A stretch of 45,816 nt of DNA from an uncultured Acidimicrobiales bacterium (GCA_937922045.1 CAKZXA010000059.1:1-45816); one strand, 5' to 3'. Shown: positions 14,806 to 22,708, numbered from the stretch's first letter. The notes: generated from the letters alone by a model not told the origin. Translations and numbers: made by a program.

Positions 14806-16653
14806 CTAGGGCACGCAGTACGCAGCATCCTCGGTGCGCGAGAAGCTTCGACCCGAGTTGGGGCAGAGCTGGTTGAAGAGCTCGGCCGCTGGGATTTTGC
14901 GAGGCCCCTCATAGTTGGGGCGCAGCTTCAAGGCTGGGCCGTCGTAGGGGGCGAAGCCGTCTGGGCCGCCATCGGTGAGATAGCCGAAACCGCAGCCGCT
15001 GGCCTGCCCACTTGCGTAGTTGACGCAGTTATCGAGAAAGGCTTGGTTGGTTTCCTTGTGCCAGCCGCCCCACCAGTCGCCGTGGATCGAGGCGCCCTTG
15101 GAACCGCCGGCGGTGCCGAAGCTCGTCGGGTCGATGTCGGAGGAGAGGAACCAGTTGGCTGTGTTCTCACCGGGGTCGACGCGGTAGTTCACGAAGTATT
15201 CGAGGTTCGGCAGGTTGATGTTGTACTCGCCTCGGCAGTAGGCGCCATACCAGGCACCGTCAGCCAGACCGAAGTTGTCGATGTTGCTTGGGTCTTTGCC
15301 ATTCCAGCAGGTCGGGAACTTCACGTTGACTTCAAGCACCGACCAGTGGTTGGGATCATTGGTCCAGCGGTTGCCGTCGCAGCCCAACATGGTAAGGCTT
15401 TGCTCACCGAGCTGGGCGGAGAAGTTGTCGCTGCACACGTACGTGTACTTACCTTTGGTGCCACCGGCGCCCGGTTCGATGGCGTTGAGGTCTTGCTGGG
15501 CGATCATGGCCGCACCCTCGGGGTAGAGCTGCGCTCGGCCTCGGGTTTGCCCTTCGCCCTTGTAGTAGACGACGACCCGTTCAGGTACTCGAACGTTGCC
15601 CTTGTCGTCGAACATGGCAGGCACCCAATAGCCGGTGCGGTTGAGCTCCTGGCCGTTGCAGGTGCTGGAGCCGGAGTTGATGAGGGTGTCGTAGGTGCTG
15701 AAGGCGTTGACGTCGGTGTTGCCAAAGAACATGTGGAGGTGAGAGGCGCCGGGTTGGCCTGGGTAGATCAGTGGGTCGTCGTAGCCGAAGTGGCTGAACT
15801 CACAAGCCGTGCGGAACTGGCCGCCGGAAGCTATTGGGAAGGCGTGTTCGGAGTTGCCTGCAGGGTTGCCGAGATACTCCGAACGCGGGCCGTAGTGGTC
15901 GCTCGGGTTGAGATCGGCGGAGGGAGTCTTGGCGAAGGCGCTCCCGTCGTGGTTGGTGTTGCGCACCGAAAGCGACTTGATCATCGCCAGGTTCGATGTG
16001 TAGTCGCCCGATGTTGCGACGGCTTTGCCCTGCTCAGCGCTGCCCGAAGCGCCGTCGCCGAGTGCGGTTTCGTCGGCTGCGTCGGCTTCGTCACCATCGA
16101 TGCTTTCGACCAGCGGGGAGGAGAGCCCTTCGACAGTGAGCACCTCTGATGGATTCCGGACACGTAGCGAATCGTCGCCTGTCGTTGCCACATCGTCACC
16201 GTCACCGGTGAAGGTGCTGACCAGATCCGAAGGGGAGATGAGCAGTGAGAAAACCCAAAGCATGGCGGTGGCAGCCAGGGCGACAGCAAGCTTCGACAAC
16301 ACGGACGTGAGTTCGTTGCGGCGAAGATCAGACTCTTTGATCTGTTTGGCGAGCTCGATCTCTTCGACGGCGGAGGGGACGCTCAGGAGCCCTTCGCCGT
16401 CGGCTTGTATCAGCGGGTTGGTGTCGTCGTACTCGTAGTACTCGTAGGGAGTGCTGTGGTCGTCGTAGCTTTCGTCGTGGCCAAATTCGCCGTGGCCGAC
16501 GGTGTCGTATTCGACCGGGGAAAGGTACGGATCGACATACTCAAACTCAGCATCGGGGTGCTGGCCATCCAGGCGGTCGAGGTACGCCGAATACGCCTCT
16601 TCCTCTCCAGCTCCGCCTGATGCAGAGCCCCCGAACAACTCACGAAGCGTCAT
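14806..16653 (-). CDS. Membrane-anchored DUF1996 protein
   Basis: 615 residues. The N-terminal 110 residues are acidic and Tyr/Asp-rich (YEYYEYDDTNP) and probably cytoplasmic. One transmembrane segment follows (about 121-140, LAVALAATAMLWVFSLLI), then a Thr/Ser/Asp linker and, from about residue 270, a DUF1996 domain: ACEFSHFGYDDPLIYPGQPG, ASHLHMFFGNTDVNAFST, CNGQELNRTGYWVPAMFDDK and YFVNYRVDPGENTANWF. The topology suggests a cell-surface domain displayed on a single-pass anchor. DUF1996 also occurs in secreted fungal proteins with cell-wall or carbohydrate links; the function is not established. The start is ATG 16653, with a TAGTAT -10-like hexamer just upstream. Confidence 0.85.
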   Translation of the reverse strand: MTLRELFGGSASGGAGEEEAYSAYLDRLDGQHPDAEFEYVDPYLSPVEYDTVGHGEFGHDESYDDHSTPYEYYEYDDTNPLIQADGEGLLSVPSAVEEIELAKQIKESDLRRNELTSVLSKLAVALAATAMLWVFSLLISPSDLVSTFTGDGDDVATTGDDSLRVRNPSEVLTVEGLSSPLVESIDGDEADAADETALGDGASGSAEQGKAVATSGDYTSNLAMIKSLSVRNTNHDGSAFAKTPSADLNPSDHYGPRSEYLGNPAGNSEHAFPIASGGQFRTACEFSHFGYDDPLIYPGQPGASHLHMFFGNTDVNAFSTYDTLINSGSSTCNGQELNRTGYWVPAMFDDKGNVRVPERVVVYYKGEGQTRGRAQLYPEGAAMIAQQDLNAIEPGAGGTKGKYTYVCSDNFSAQLGEQSLTMLGCDGNRWTNDPNHWSVLEVNVKFPTCWNGKDPSNIDNFGLADGAWYGAYCRGEYNINLPNLEYFVNYRVDPGENTANWFLSSDIDPTSFGTAGGSKGASIHGDWWGGWHKETNQAFLDNCVNYASGQASGCGFGYLTDGGPDGFAPYDGPALKLRPNYEGPRKIPAAELFNQLCPNSGRSFSRTEDAAYCVP

Positions 16654-16726
16654 CAAACCGCAATACTACCGATCCGAGAATCCACATTGACACTCCACGC
16701 CAATCTTTTCAGCGCCTAACGCTCTG

Positions 16727-16750
16727 TAGCTCAGGTTCTAGCTCAGGTTC
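16727..16750. repeat. 12-bp tandem duplication
   Basis: TAGCTCAGGTTC is repeated exactly at 16727-16738 and 16739-16750, in the 261-base gap between the DUF1996 gene and tRNA-Ser. The rest of that gap has no gene that I can support. Confidence 0.9.
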
Positions 16751-16881
16751 GCGGCACGATCCGTCCGCGTCTGACCACGGCGTCGGCGGTGGCGACCGTC
16801 GCAAACTATCGCGCCCCGATCATCCGCCGCGTCTGCTCTGGAATCCGCCACAAACAGGCTGGCGCCCGCAGGTTCGCCAGC

Positions 16882-16887
16882 TACACT
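16882..16887 (+). promoter_or_regulatory. Possible -10 box of tRNA-Ser promoter
   Basis: TACACT fits the TANNNT -10 pattern and lies 27 bases before the mature 5' end of the tRNA. No clear -35 element is seen at 16-18 bases upstream. A small hairpin, ACCTC/GAGGT (16895-16909), lies in the leader. Confidence 0.35.
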
Positions 16888-16914
16888 GACGGACACCTCA
16901 ACACGAGGTCACCA

Positions 16915-17003
16915 GGAGAGGTGACAGAGTACGGCCGATTGTGCTTCCCTGCTAAGGAAGTGTCTGCGCAAGTGGACCGTGGGTTCGAATCCCACCCTCT
17001 CCG
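16915..17003 (+). tRNA. tRNA-Ser (anticodon GCU)
   Basis: An 89-base class II tRNA. The acceptor stem GGAGAGG (16915-16921) pairs with CCTCTCC (16996-17002), with discriminator G at 17003. The anticodon stem CTTCC/GGAAG encloses CTGCTAA, giving anticodon GCT at 16951-16953. The long variable arm has GTC/GAC ends, as expected for serine. The T-arm is GTGGG-TTCGAAT-CCCAC. The 3' CCA is not encoded (CACC follows), common in many bacteria. The gene marks the left edge of an accessory region that contains an integrase remnant. Confidence 0.96.
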
Positions 17004-17020
17004 CACCAAAAACACGCTTG

Positions 17021-17050
17021 AAACCCGCTCAATTGGGCGGGTTTCTTGCT
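17021..17050 (+). terminator. Terminator after tRNA-Ser
   Basis: AAACCCGC (17021-17028) and GCGGGTTT (17037-17044) pair around a short loop and are followed by CTTGCTGTTGTTGG, a weakly T-rich tail. Its position 17 bases after the tRNA fits a tRNA terminator. Confidence 0.75.
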
Positions 17051-17111
17051 GTTGTTGGTGAAGCAGGGCGGATGCTTGTGCCGACCCGGCGCAGGGGATT
17101 GTGAGGGGATC

Positions 17112-17142
17112 ATTCCGCTTCTATTCCGCATCTGGGCGGAAT
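17112..17142. repeat. ATTCCGC repeats near tRNA (possible integrase sites)
   Basis: ATTCCGC occurs at 17112-17118 and 17123-17129 (11-base period), and its complement GCGGAAT at 17136-17142. A second inverted pair, GCCGCA/TGCGGC, lies at about 17148-17169. Helically phased direct repeats beside a tRNA and an integrase remnant resemble recombinase arm sites, but they could equally be operators of the downstream gene. Confidence 0.35.
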
Positions 17143-17249
17143 GTCCGCCGCAGTTGCATATTTGCGGCAGGTATTTCAAACCATTTCGGTGGGCGGCGTG
17201 AGGTGCTAACAAGGTAAGCGCCGCAACCACCACAACTGAGGGGTCCACC

Positions 17250-18740
17250 ATGACTCAGATGCAACGTGCCCGCCTTATCCCCGTTTCTGGAATCAGCGGA
17301 AACGCTGAAGCCGAGCAACGGGCTACATCTGCACTTCTTGCCGTCATGACCACCGTTCGAGACTTCAGCAACGAGGTCCTAGGAAGTCTGGGAGCTTCAC
17401 GAGCTGGCAAAGCAACTGTCGAAACGTTCATCGAAGTCGAGGTCAAACTTCCCGACGGTTCAAAGGTGCGGCCAGATGGCCTCATTCGAGTGAGCTACGG
17501 AAAGTCTGAGTGGACAGCGCTCGTCGAGGTCAAAACAGGAACCGCAGAGCTAGGCGCCGATCAACTAAACAGCTATCTCGTGGCTGCAAAGGAAATCGGA
17601 GCCGATGAGGTGATCTCGATCTCTAACGAGATCGGCATTGCTGGCGCTCACCCAACCCCAGGACTCAAAGTCAGAGCAAACTCTCGAATCAAGGTCCATC
17701 ATTTCTCCTGGAGCCGGCTGCTTTCGATCGCAGTTCAATGCAAGGAACACACAGGCGTCGAGGACCCCGAACAGTCTTGGATCCTGGGTGAGCTCATTCG
17801 ATATTTGGAACACCCTTCCTCAGGGGTGACAAGCTTCGACGATATGGGTAAAGGCTGGAACGAAGTTCGAGACGGCATACGACGGGGCACGCTGCTGAAG
17901 ACCTCCGATGCACTTGATGACGTCGCCACCAAGTGGGACGAGCTGACCCGATACCTCGCCTTGCGCCTCAGCGCCGAGACCGGTGCCAGCGTTGTTCAGC
18001 TCTTGCCTCGATCCGAACGAGATCCGAAATCGAGGCTCCAGGCCTTGCGCTCGGAACTTCTCGACAGCGGTCAGATGTCGAGCGAAGTCCGTGTCCCGGA
18101 CGCCGCATCTGACATGACCGTTACCGCTGATCTCCGGTCAGGCCAGATCATCATTGAGGCATCGATCGACGCACCGGCCGATAAGAAAGGACGTGGTTCT
18201 GTCGGCTGGCTCACGAGGCAACTTCGAGACGCTCCACCAGACTTAAGAATCGAAGCGTTTGCCAAGAACGCTCGGACCCCAGCCAGTGCACAACTTGCCA
18301 CCGCCGCCTCCGATTCGAACAGTCTGATCGCCGAAGGCCAAAGCGATATCCGCCGCTTCCACCTATCGCTCTTCCGGGACGCTGGCAAGAGCAGGCGATC
18401 TGGCGGCCGCTCTCCCGGATTCATTACAACAGTCAACTCAGCAGTCGACGAGTTCTACCAACTGGTACTGCAAGACCTGACGCCGTGGGTAAGGTCCGCT
18501 CCAAAGGTTCATAGAAGTCCAGAGCCCGACACTTTCCCACAACCTGGAGAGCCTCAGCCCCTAGAAAGCGAACCGTCATCCGTCCCAAAAAGACGCGCCG
18601 ACGACTTGGGCAGCCCGGTGACCAGCGTCGCTGGAGATGTGGGCGTAGAGGCGGAGGACGAGCTTGGGGTCGGCGTGGCCGAGCCAGGCTTGGGCCGTGC
18701 GGAGATCGACGCCGTCGCTGACCCACTGGGTAGCAGCTGA
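17250..18740 (+). CDS. PD-(D/E)XK-type nuclease-fold protein, run-on C-terminus
   Basis: 496 residues. The N-terminal domain has the core RPDGLI (Asp76), WTALVEVKTG (Glu93-x-Lys95) and ADQLNSYLVAAKEIGADEVI, a PD-(D/E)XK restriction-like layout. Later parts (DPEQSWILGELIRYLEHPSS, DDMGKGW, VDEFYQLVLQDLTPWV) match, from memory, a conserved actinobacterial family of about 450 residues without established function, often auto-named stress response protein. The last 80 or so residues are different: from about 18576 the frame reads the antisense of an integrase remnant, so the native stop has probably been lost. GAGGGG before the ATG is a good ribosome site. A role in DNA defence or repair is only inferred. 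Confidence 0.82.
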   Translation: MTQMQRARLIPVSGISGNAEAEQRATSALLAVMTTVRDFSNEVLGSLGASRAGKATVETFIEVEVKLPDGSKVRPDGLIRVSYGKSEWTALVEVKTGTAELGADQLNSYLVAAKEIGADEVISISNEIGIAGAHPTPGLKVRANSRIKVHHFSWSRLLSIAVQCKEHTGVEDPEQSWILGELIRYLEHPSSGVTSFDDMGKGWNEVRDGIRRGTLLKTSDALDDVATKWDELTRYLALRLSAETGASVVQLLPRSERDPKSRLQALRSELLDSGQMSSEVRVPDAASDMTVTADLRSGQIIIEASIDAPADKKGRGSVGWLTRQLRDAPPDLRIEAFAKNARTPASAQLATAASDSNSLIAEGQSDIRRFHLSLFRDAGKSRRSGGRSPGFITTVNSAVDEFYQLVLQDLTPWVRSAPKVHRSPEPDTFPQPGEPQPLESEPSSVPKRRADDLGSPVTSVAGDVGVEAEDELGVGVAEPGLGRAEIDAVADPLGSS

Positions 18741-18974
18741 GTGCCGGAGGCCGTGGAACGTCAGGCCATCGAGGCCGAGTTCAACAACAGCCGGCTGAAA
18801 GACGAACCGGCGGAATGTGCTGCGACGCATCGGCTCACCCATCTCGGTGACGAACACCAGATCAGAAGGGCGACGGTCGTGCTCGGCGACGTGAGCCCGC
18901 AGCTCGTCGATCACGGCCAACCGGAGTCTTCGCCCAACTCGCCACTCCAAGACTTGCCGATAACTTGCGTTGAC
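18576..18974 (-). pseudogene. Truncated tyrosine recombinase (phage-type integrase), C-terminal half
   Basis: About 130 codons, open from a stop at 18975-18977. The sequence ELRAHVAEHDRRPSDLVFVT, then GLTFHGLRHSAATQW (the His-x-x-Arg pair) and AWLGHADPKLVLRLYAHI (the second His and the nucleophile Tyr) is the catalytic C-terminal part of a tyrosine recombinase. The first catalytic Arg region, the core-binding domain and any proper start are missing; the frame begins where the next leftward gene ends. It overlaps the run-on 3' end of the PD-(D/E)XK gene by 165 bases on the opposite strand. This fits the remains of an element integrated at the nearby tRNA-Ser. Confidence 0.88.
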
Positions 18975-19343
18975 CTACCGCGCGGCGGCAGCTGTTTCAA
19001 GATCTATCAAACTCGTCGATTCGATCCCATCGTCATCGCCAACAACGAACTCAACACTGACGATGACCGATTCATCCATCTCGTTGTGCACGTCCAAACT
19101 AATCGACCTGCTAACCAGCGTGAGTCGACAAGAGACATCCTTGTCGGCACATTCCATCTCCTCGATGACAAAGGTGCTTTCAGAAAGCGACGGAATGACT
19201 TCTCGTTCCAACGAGACCTCATCCGGGAATCCAAAAATCCCGTAGGCCACCAAGACAGCCGCATTGAACAAGATGTAGATGACAAGCGGTATAGCCGCTA
19301 CTCCAAGCAAACCGAGCAGAGCCGGTTTGACAACCTTCTTCAT
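18975..19343 (-). CDS. Small membrane-anchored protein, unknown
   Basis: 122 residues. I do not recognise a family. It starts MKKVVKPALLGLLGV with one or two hydrophobic segments (about residues 7-38), then an acidic extracytoplasmic-looking domain of about 80 residues with two Cys (ECADKDVSCRL) that might form a disulphide. An AGGAC sequence 5-6 bases before the ATG supports the start. The stop codon coincides with the left limit of the integrase remnant, so the integrase was probably cut here when this segment arrived. Expression is uncertain. Confidence 0.55.
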   Translation of the reverse strand: MKKVVKPALLGLLGVAAIPLVIYILFNAAVLVAYGIFGFPDEVSLEREVIPSLSESTFVIEEMECADKDVSCRLTLVSRSISLDVHNEMDESVIVSVEFVVGDDDGIESTSLIDLETAAAAR

Positions 19344-19486
19344 GAAAGTCCTCGATCAGCCAAGACTAGATCTAGGTAGTAGACCCACTTTCGATCGAAG
19401 ATATCCCCGGAAGTCGTCGCCACCACCACACGTGATACCAGAGTCGACGAAGCACCTACGCCAACCGGATGGACGCGCGACTTGTA

Positions 19487-19508
19487 CCGGTAGCACCCCG
19501 GTAGTACC
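19487..19508. promoter_or_regulatory. Tandem operator before vapBC
   Basis: CCGGTAGCACC (19487-19497) is followed at once by CCGGTAGTACC (19498-19508). The second contains the perfect palindrome GGTAGTACC and the first differs by one base. The pair ends 9 bases before the antitoxin ATG, where AGGA (19511-19514) is the ribosome site. The position is right for autoregulation by the antitoxin-toxin complex. Confidence 0.6.
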
Positions 19509-19517
19509 ATAGGATTT

Positions 19518-19754
19518 ATGCCAGTCAAGAAGTTGTCAGTAGCACTTGAGGATACGGTTGCCGACCGGGCAAGCGAGGCCGCCGAACGACACGGTCTTAG
19601 TCTCTCGGCGTGGCTCAACGCCGCGGCTGAACGCGCCCTCACAATTGACGCAGGTCTTGCCGCCGTTGCCGAATGGGAAGCCGAACACGGGACATTCACC
19701 GCCGACGAACTAGCGTGGGCGGACTCGACTCTCGACCAGCCTATATCTCGGTGA
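19518..19754 (+). CDS. VapB-like antitoxin
   Basis: 78 residues. The N-terminal part (KKLSVALEDTVADRASEAAE, then HGLSLSAWLNAAAERAL) reads as a ribbon-helix-helix DNA-binding domain: a short strand followed by two helices. The acidic C-terminal tail (EWEAEHGTFTADELAWADST) would wrap the toxin. It is followed after 1 base by a PIN-domain gene, the normal order for type II toxin-antitoxin pairs. Tandem 11-bp repeats directly upstream are its likely operator. Confidence 0.82.
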   Translation: MPVKKLSVALEDTVADRASEAAERHGLSLSAWLNAAAERALTIDAGLAAVAEWEAEHGTFTADELAWADSTLDQPISR

Positions 19755-19755
19755 C

Positions 19756-20136
19756 ATGGCCGGCCTAACCTATGACGCCGGGGCCCTGGTAGCGGCCGAC
19801 AGATCCGATCGCCGGCTCTGGGCACTGCACAAAAGAGCACTGGAGCGCGGACGCGTTCCGACGGTACCTGCTGGAGTCTTAGCGCAGGGCTGGCGAGGTG
19901 GGCCTCAAGCCCAGCTGTCAAGATTGCTGAAGGGTTGCCGGATTGAGCACCTTGACGAGTCTCGCGCTCGAGCTGCGGGTGCTGCATGCGGAATAGCTAA
20001 GGTTTCCGACATCGTGGACGCCGCCGTTGTTGTTGGAGCCGCAGCTCGGGGGGACGTGGCGATCACCAGCGACCCGGCTGATCTCTCGCACATCGCCGAC
20101 GCGCTCGCCCTGTTCCTTGAGATCGAGCGAATCTAG
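19756..20136 (+). CDS. PIN-domain ribonuclease toxin (VapC-like)
   Basis: 126 residues. Acidic metal-binding positions of the PIN fold are visible: Asp7 (TYDAGAL), Asp88 (SDIVDAAVV) and Asp106 (ITSDPADL). The segment VPAGVLAQGWRGGPQAQLSR is typical of actinobacterial PIN toxins. As a VapC it would cleave tRNA or rRNA when freed from the antitoxin; the target cannot be predicted. The start lies 1 base after the antitoxin stop. Its stop codon lies inside a hairpin (20134-20159). Confidence 0.85.
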   Translation: MAGLTYDAGALVAADRSDRRLWALHKRALERGRVPTVPAGVLAQGWRGGPQAQLSRLLKGCRIEHLDESRARAAGAACGIAKVSDIVDAAVVVGAAARGDVAITSDPADLSHIADALALFLEIERI

Positions 20137-20159
20137 GGGTTCGAACTTTGAGTCCCCTA
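20134..20159. other. Hairpin overlapping vapC stop, T-arm-like
   Basis: TAGGGG (20134-20139) pairs with CCCCTA (20154-20159). The loop begins TTCGAA, so the left half resembles a tRNA T-arm. It may end the vapBC transcript or be a worn attachment-site remnant. The gap 20137-20390 contains nothing else I can name except the inverted repeat at 20350-20365. Confidence 0.3.
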
Positions 20160-20349
20160 TAGAAAGTCAAGTCCTTTCTTGAGGTTTCTGGGCTGCGATG
20201 GGTTTGGATAGCTGGCGGAAAAGTTCGCGAGGTCGCCTGTGGTGATGAGAGCCTCAGCAGCGGTGTCCGTCACACTCCAGAGAGTCCCGCATCTCTGGGC
20301 ATGACCCCCAAGAGAGGTTGCTAGTTCGAGGCGCCCTCTCGATGTGTCT

Positions 20350-20365
20350 TGGCGCGACCGCGCCA
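20350..20365. promoter_or_regulatory. Inverted repeat before AraC-family gene
   Basis: TGGCGC (20350-20355) and GCGCCA (20360-20365) are perfect inverted repeats with a 4-base spacer, ending 25 bases before the ATG at 20391. This is a possible autoregulatory or repressor site. Confidence 0.35.
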
Positions 20366-20390
20366 GTTCTCTCGCCTACGCTCGGGTTGC

Positions 20391-21131
20391 ATGTACGACC
20401 CGGTGAAGGACGGCGTCTCGAAGACAACTGAATCTGTGGTGTACACCGAGGCCCGGCCGCCGGCCGCACTCGACGAGCTGGTGCACTGCTTTTGGGAGTT
20501 GAGGACCGTCGGCGACCTAGTCGACGGCTTCAGGCTGCACGCCATGCCGGATGCCTGCGTCAATTTGCTGTTTGATCAGATCGACACTCGCATTGCAGGC
20601 GTGACCTTGCTCCACACAGCTCACGCGACACTCGATCTGGGGCGGTCGTTTCGCTACGCTGGTATCCAGTTCTTCCCCGGGGTGTGGCGCGGCGACCGGG
20701 ATGCCACGGTCGATCATTACGTTGGTGAGCCGTACGAGGGTGATCTGCCGCTCGTCGAGGTGAGTAGGGCAGCAGCCGGTTTCGATTTCGACGGGAAGGT
20801 GACGGTGTTCGCCGAATTCGTTGAGACCCTCCGCGATGATGGCTTCGTCGTTCCGAATCCGGTGACCGCAGCGATTCTGACGAATCTTGATGAGATACAC
20901 AGCGTCGGCGACATGGCCAGGGCAGCTGCGCTGTCTCCCCGTCAGCTTCAGCGGGTGTTGAAAGCGACCACCGGCTTCTCGCCGCACGACTTGTTGAAGG
21001 TGCTGCGGGTGCAGCACTCGTTTCGGCAGGACTACCTGCTGTCGTTCGCTGACCAGTCGCACTTCACGCATTCGTTCCGCAGGCTGACCGGCTACACGCC
21101 GGGCCAGTTCAAGAAGACGTTCGATGTCTGA
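20391..21131 (+). CDS. AraC family transcriptional regulator
   Basis: 246 residues from the ATG at 20391; an upstream TTG at 20349 would add 14 basic residues. The N-terminal 150 residues (AALDELVHCFWELRT, YAGIQFFPGVWRG) look like the effector domain common in actinobacterial AraC proteins. The C-terminus has two helix-turn-helix motifs: VGDMARAAALSPRQLQRVLK and FADQSHFTHSFRRLTGYTPG. It probably controls the VOC protein gene that starts 83 bases downstream on the same strand. The ligand is unknown. Confidence 0.9.
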   Translation: MYDPVKDGVSKTTESVVYTEARPPAALDELVHCFWELRTVGDLVDGFRLHAMPDACVNLLFDQIDTRIAGVTLLHTAHATLDLGRSFRYAGIQFFPGVWRGDRDATVDHYVGEPYEGDLPLVEVSRAAAGFDFDGKVTVFAEFVETLRDDGFVVPNPVTAAILTNLDEIHSVGDMARAAALSPRQLQRVLKATTGFSPHDLLKVLRVQHSFRQDYLLSFADQSHFTHSFRRLTGYTPGQFKKTFDV

Positions 21132-21214
21132 TATCTACAATCTTTGCTGCGCTCCCTCCGCTTTAGTTGTCAACGAAGGCACACCGCCTTCGTACCTCCT
21201 GAAGGGACAAACTC

Positions 21215-21592
21215 ATGCGGAAAATTGGTTGGTTCGATATCTACGTCGAGGACATGGAGCGAGCACAGGCGTTCTACGAGACGATGCTCGACACCACACT
21301 GTCGTCGATGGACGACCCGAACGATCCGACGGTCCAGATGCGGGCCTTCGGTGACGACTTCATCTCTCACGGAGCTGGCGGAGCGCTGGTCAGGCTCGAG
21401 TACACCCAGCCAGGTCCAGGCGGCTCAATGGTCTACTTCTCCTGCGATGACTGCGCTGTGGAGGAGGCTCGAGTGTCGGCGGCGGGCGGTTCGGTAGTGC
21501 GACCGAAGTTCTCGATCGGCAGCCACGGCTTCGTGTCGATCATCGCCGACTCCGAAGGCAACATGGTCGGTCTTCACTCCGTGACCCAGTAA
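21215..21592 (+). CDS. VOC family (glyoxalase-like) protein
   Basis: 125 residues with two βαβββ modules: KIGWFDIYVEDMERAQAFYE at the N-terminus and the ending FVSIIADSEGNMVGLHS, which gives the usual metal-site Glu. Members include antibiotic-resistance proteins and isomerases; small stand-alone forms like this one, called PhnB/DUF-type, mostly lack known substrates. The AAGGGA ribosome site is well placed. Gene order suggests control by the upstream AraC protein. Confidence 0.87.
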   Translation: MRKIGWFDIYVEDMERAQAFYETMLDTTLSSMDDPNDPTVQMRAFGDDFISHGAGGALVRLEYTQPGPGGSMVYFSCDDCAVEEARVSAAGGSVVRPKFSIGSHGFVSIIADSEGNMVGLHSVTQ

Positions 21593-21755
21593 ATACTCAC
21601 TCGGCAGCTTCGAGCGATGAACGATACCCTTTCTCGGCGCCGAGTTAAGGTGGGGTCCGCTCCCCCAAGTCGCCTATTCAACAATCGTCGTTTGGCGCTG
21701 TGGATACCGCAACCGACTTTGGCCCCCTCGCTGTGGGTTCCATCGGAGCAGTAAC

Positions 21756-22698
21756 TTGCGACTGGCCGGAAACGTCGACGGCCGCAAAACCGATGTCCCC
21801 CGGCAGGCAGAAAATCAGATCCAGGCCCCTGACCAGAAAGAACCAACGACGGAAAACGATCTGGTGGCCGCACTCTGGAATTGGCGCGAACAGGTGGCGC
21901 GCAAGCCAGTGAGCCAACTCTGGCGGCGATGGCACGGCGAGCAAGAGCCACCCCATCAGTATCGAGTGTTGATTAGCCATCAAAACGAGAAGGTGAGGTG
22001 GCTATCAGTTCCGGTCGTAGATCCTCAACCTCTGGTGAAAGCAATCACCGCTGTTCGTCGCGATCTCGGGAAGACCGAGCCGAGTGGCAGCGAACAAGAA
22101 GTTCAGCCGCAACCTCGATGGTTCGTTCTAGCACTCTGGTCTGCGCCTCTACTCCCCATCGCCGTGACGCTATGGCTTCGACACACATACTGGCTGTGGA
22201 TCCTCCCTATCGCAGCGCTCGTTCCGTATGCTCTCATCGGCGTCGCCGCAATCGGAGTGCTGACCACTCAGCGGTCGGATCCAAACCTAGCCAGGGCAAA
22301 CACAACGGTCGGCTACGTAACCGGTCATAAGGATCTCGGTAACCGGTCATAAGGATCTCGCCACGGGTCGCGCCTTCTCCACATTCCTTCATGAAATCGA
22401 GATAGCCACGAGCGGCCCGACAGCAATCGTCAGTCCGGACGCTGGAGATCGATGCCGCTGCCCATTGCCCATCGGCACTCCGGTGGCGGCCCATCCAGCC
22501 TTCGACAGCATCAGCGGAGCTGAGAAGTATGCCACGTATACGTTCTATAGCCACGGTCGGCACGACGGCGAACTATTCGCACTTGCAATCGCATCGCACC
22601 AAATCAACCATAGGCGAACTCCAAACCACACCGCCATCGACCACACCAGGAAGCGACGGGAGCTGTTGAAGAACAGCACCTATCCTGCAAGATCTTGA
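21756..22698 (+). pseudogene. Two-TM membrane protein gene broken by a 22-bp duplication
   Basis: As assembled, a TTG start at 21756 (GGAG 7 bases upstream) gives 198 residues ending at TAA 22350-22352. The stop lies inside the second copy of a perfect 22-bp tandem repeat (22317-22338, 22339-22360). Removing one copy restores the frame, which then stays open through 22465 to the TGA at 22698, giving about 306 residues. The protein has a soluble N-terminus (WNWREQVARKPVSQLWRRW), two close hydrophobic segments (about residues 122-168) and a soluble C-terminal domain (TYTFYSHGRHDGELFALAIA). I do not recognise the family. It could be a true frameshift mutation, a switchable locus or an assembly error. 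Confidence 0.65.
22317..22360. repeat. 22-bp perfect tandem duplication
   Basis: The unit beginning GTAACCGGTCATAAGG and ending ATCTCG occurs at 22317-22338 and 22339-22360 with no mismatch. Because 22 is not a multiple of three, it shifts the reading frame of the surrounding membrane-protein gene. Confidence 0.97.
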
Positions 22699-22708
22699 TC
22701 GCTCTCCT

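Noticed and set aside
15043-16149. 368-codon rightward frame opposite the DUF1996 gene
   Set aside because: Val/Gly/Glu-rich shadow typical of the complementary strand of a GC-rich gene; DUF1996 motifs are all on the other strand.
20134-20159. T-arm-like hairpin considered as the right attachment site of the island
   Set aside because: Only TTCGAA and flanking G/C runs match the tRNA-Ser T-arm; too short and imperfect to call attR.
22234-22563. Leftward 109-codon frame (GEILMTGYRDPYDRL) considered as a transposase fragment
   Set aside because: No DDE or other transposase motifs, and it covers the 22-bp duplication on the antisense of the better-supported membrane-protein frame.
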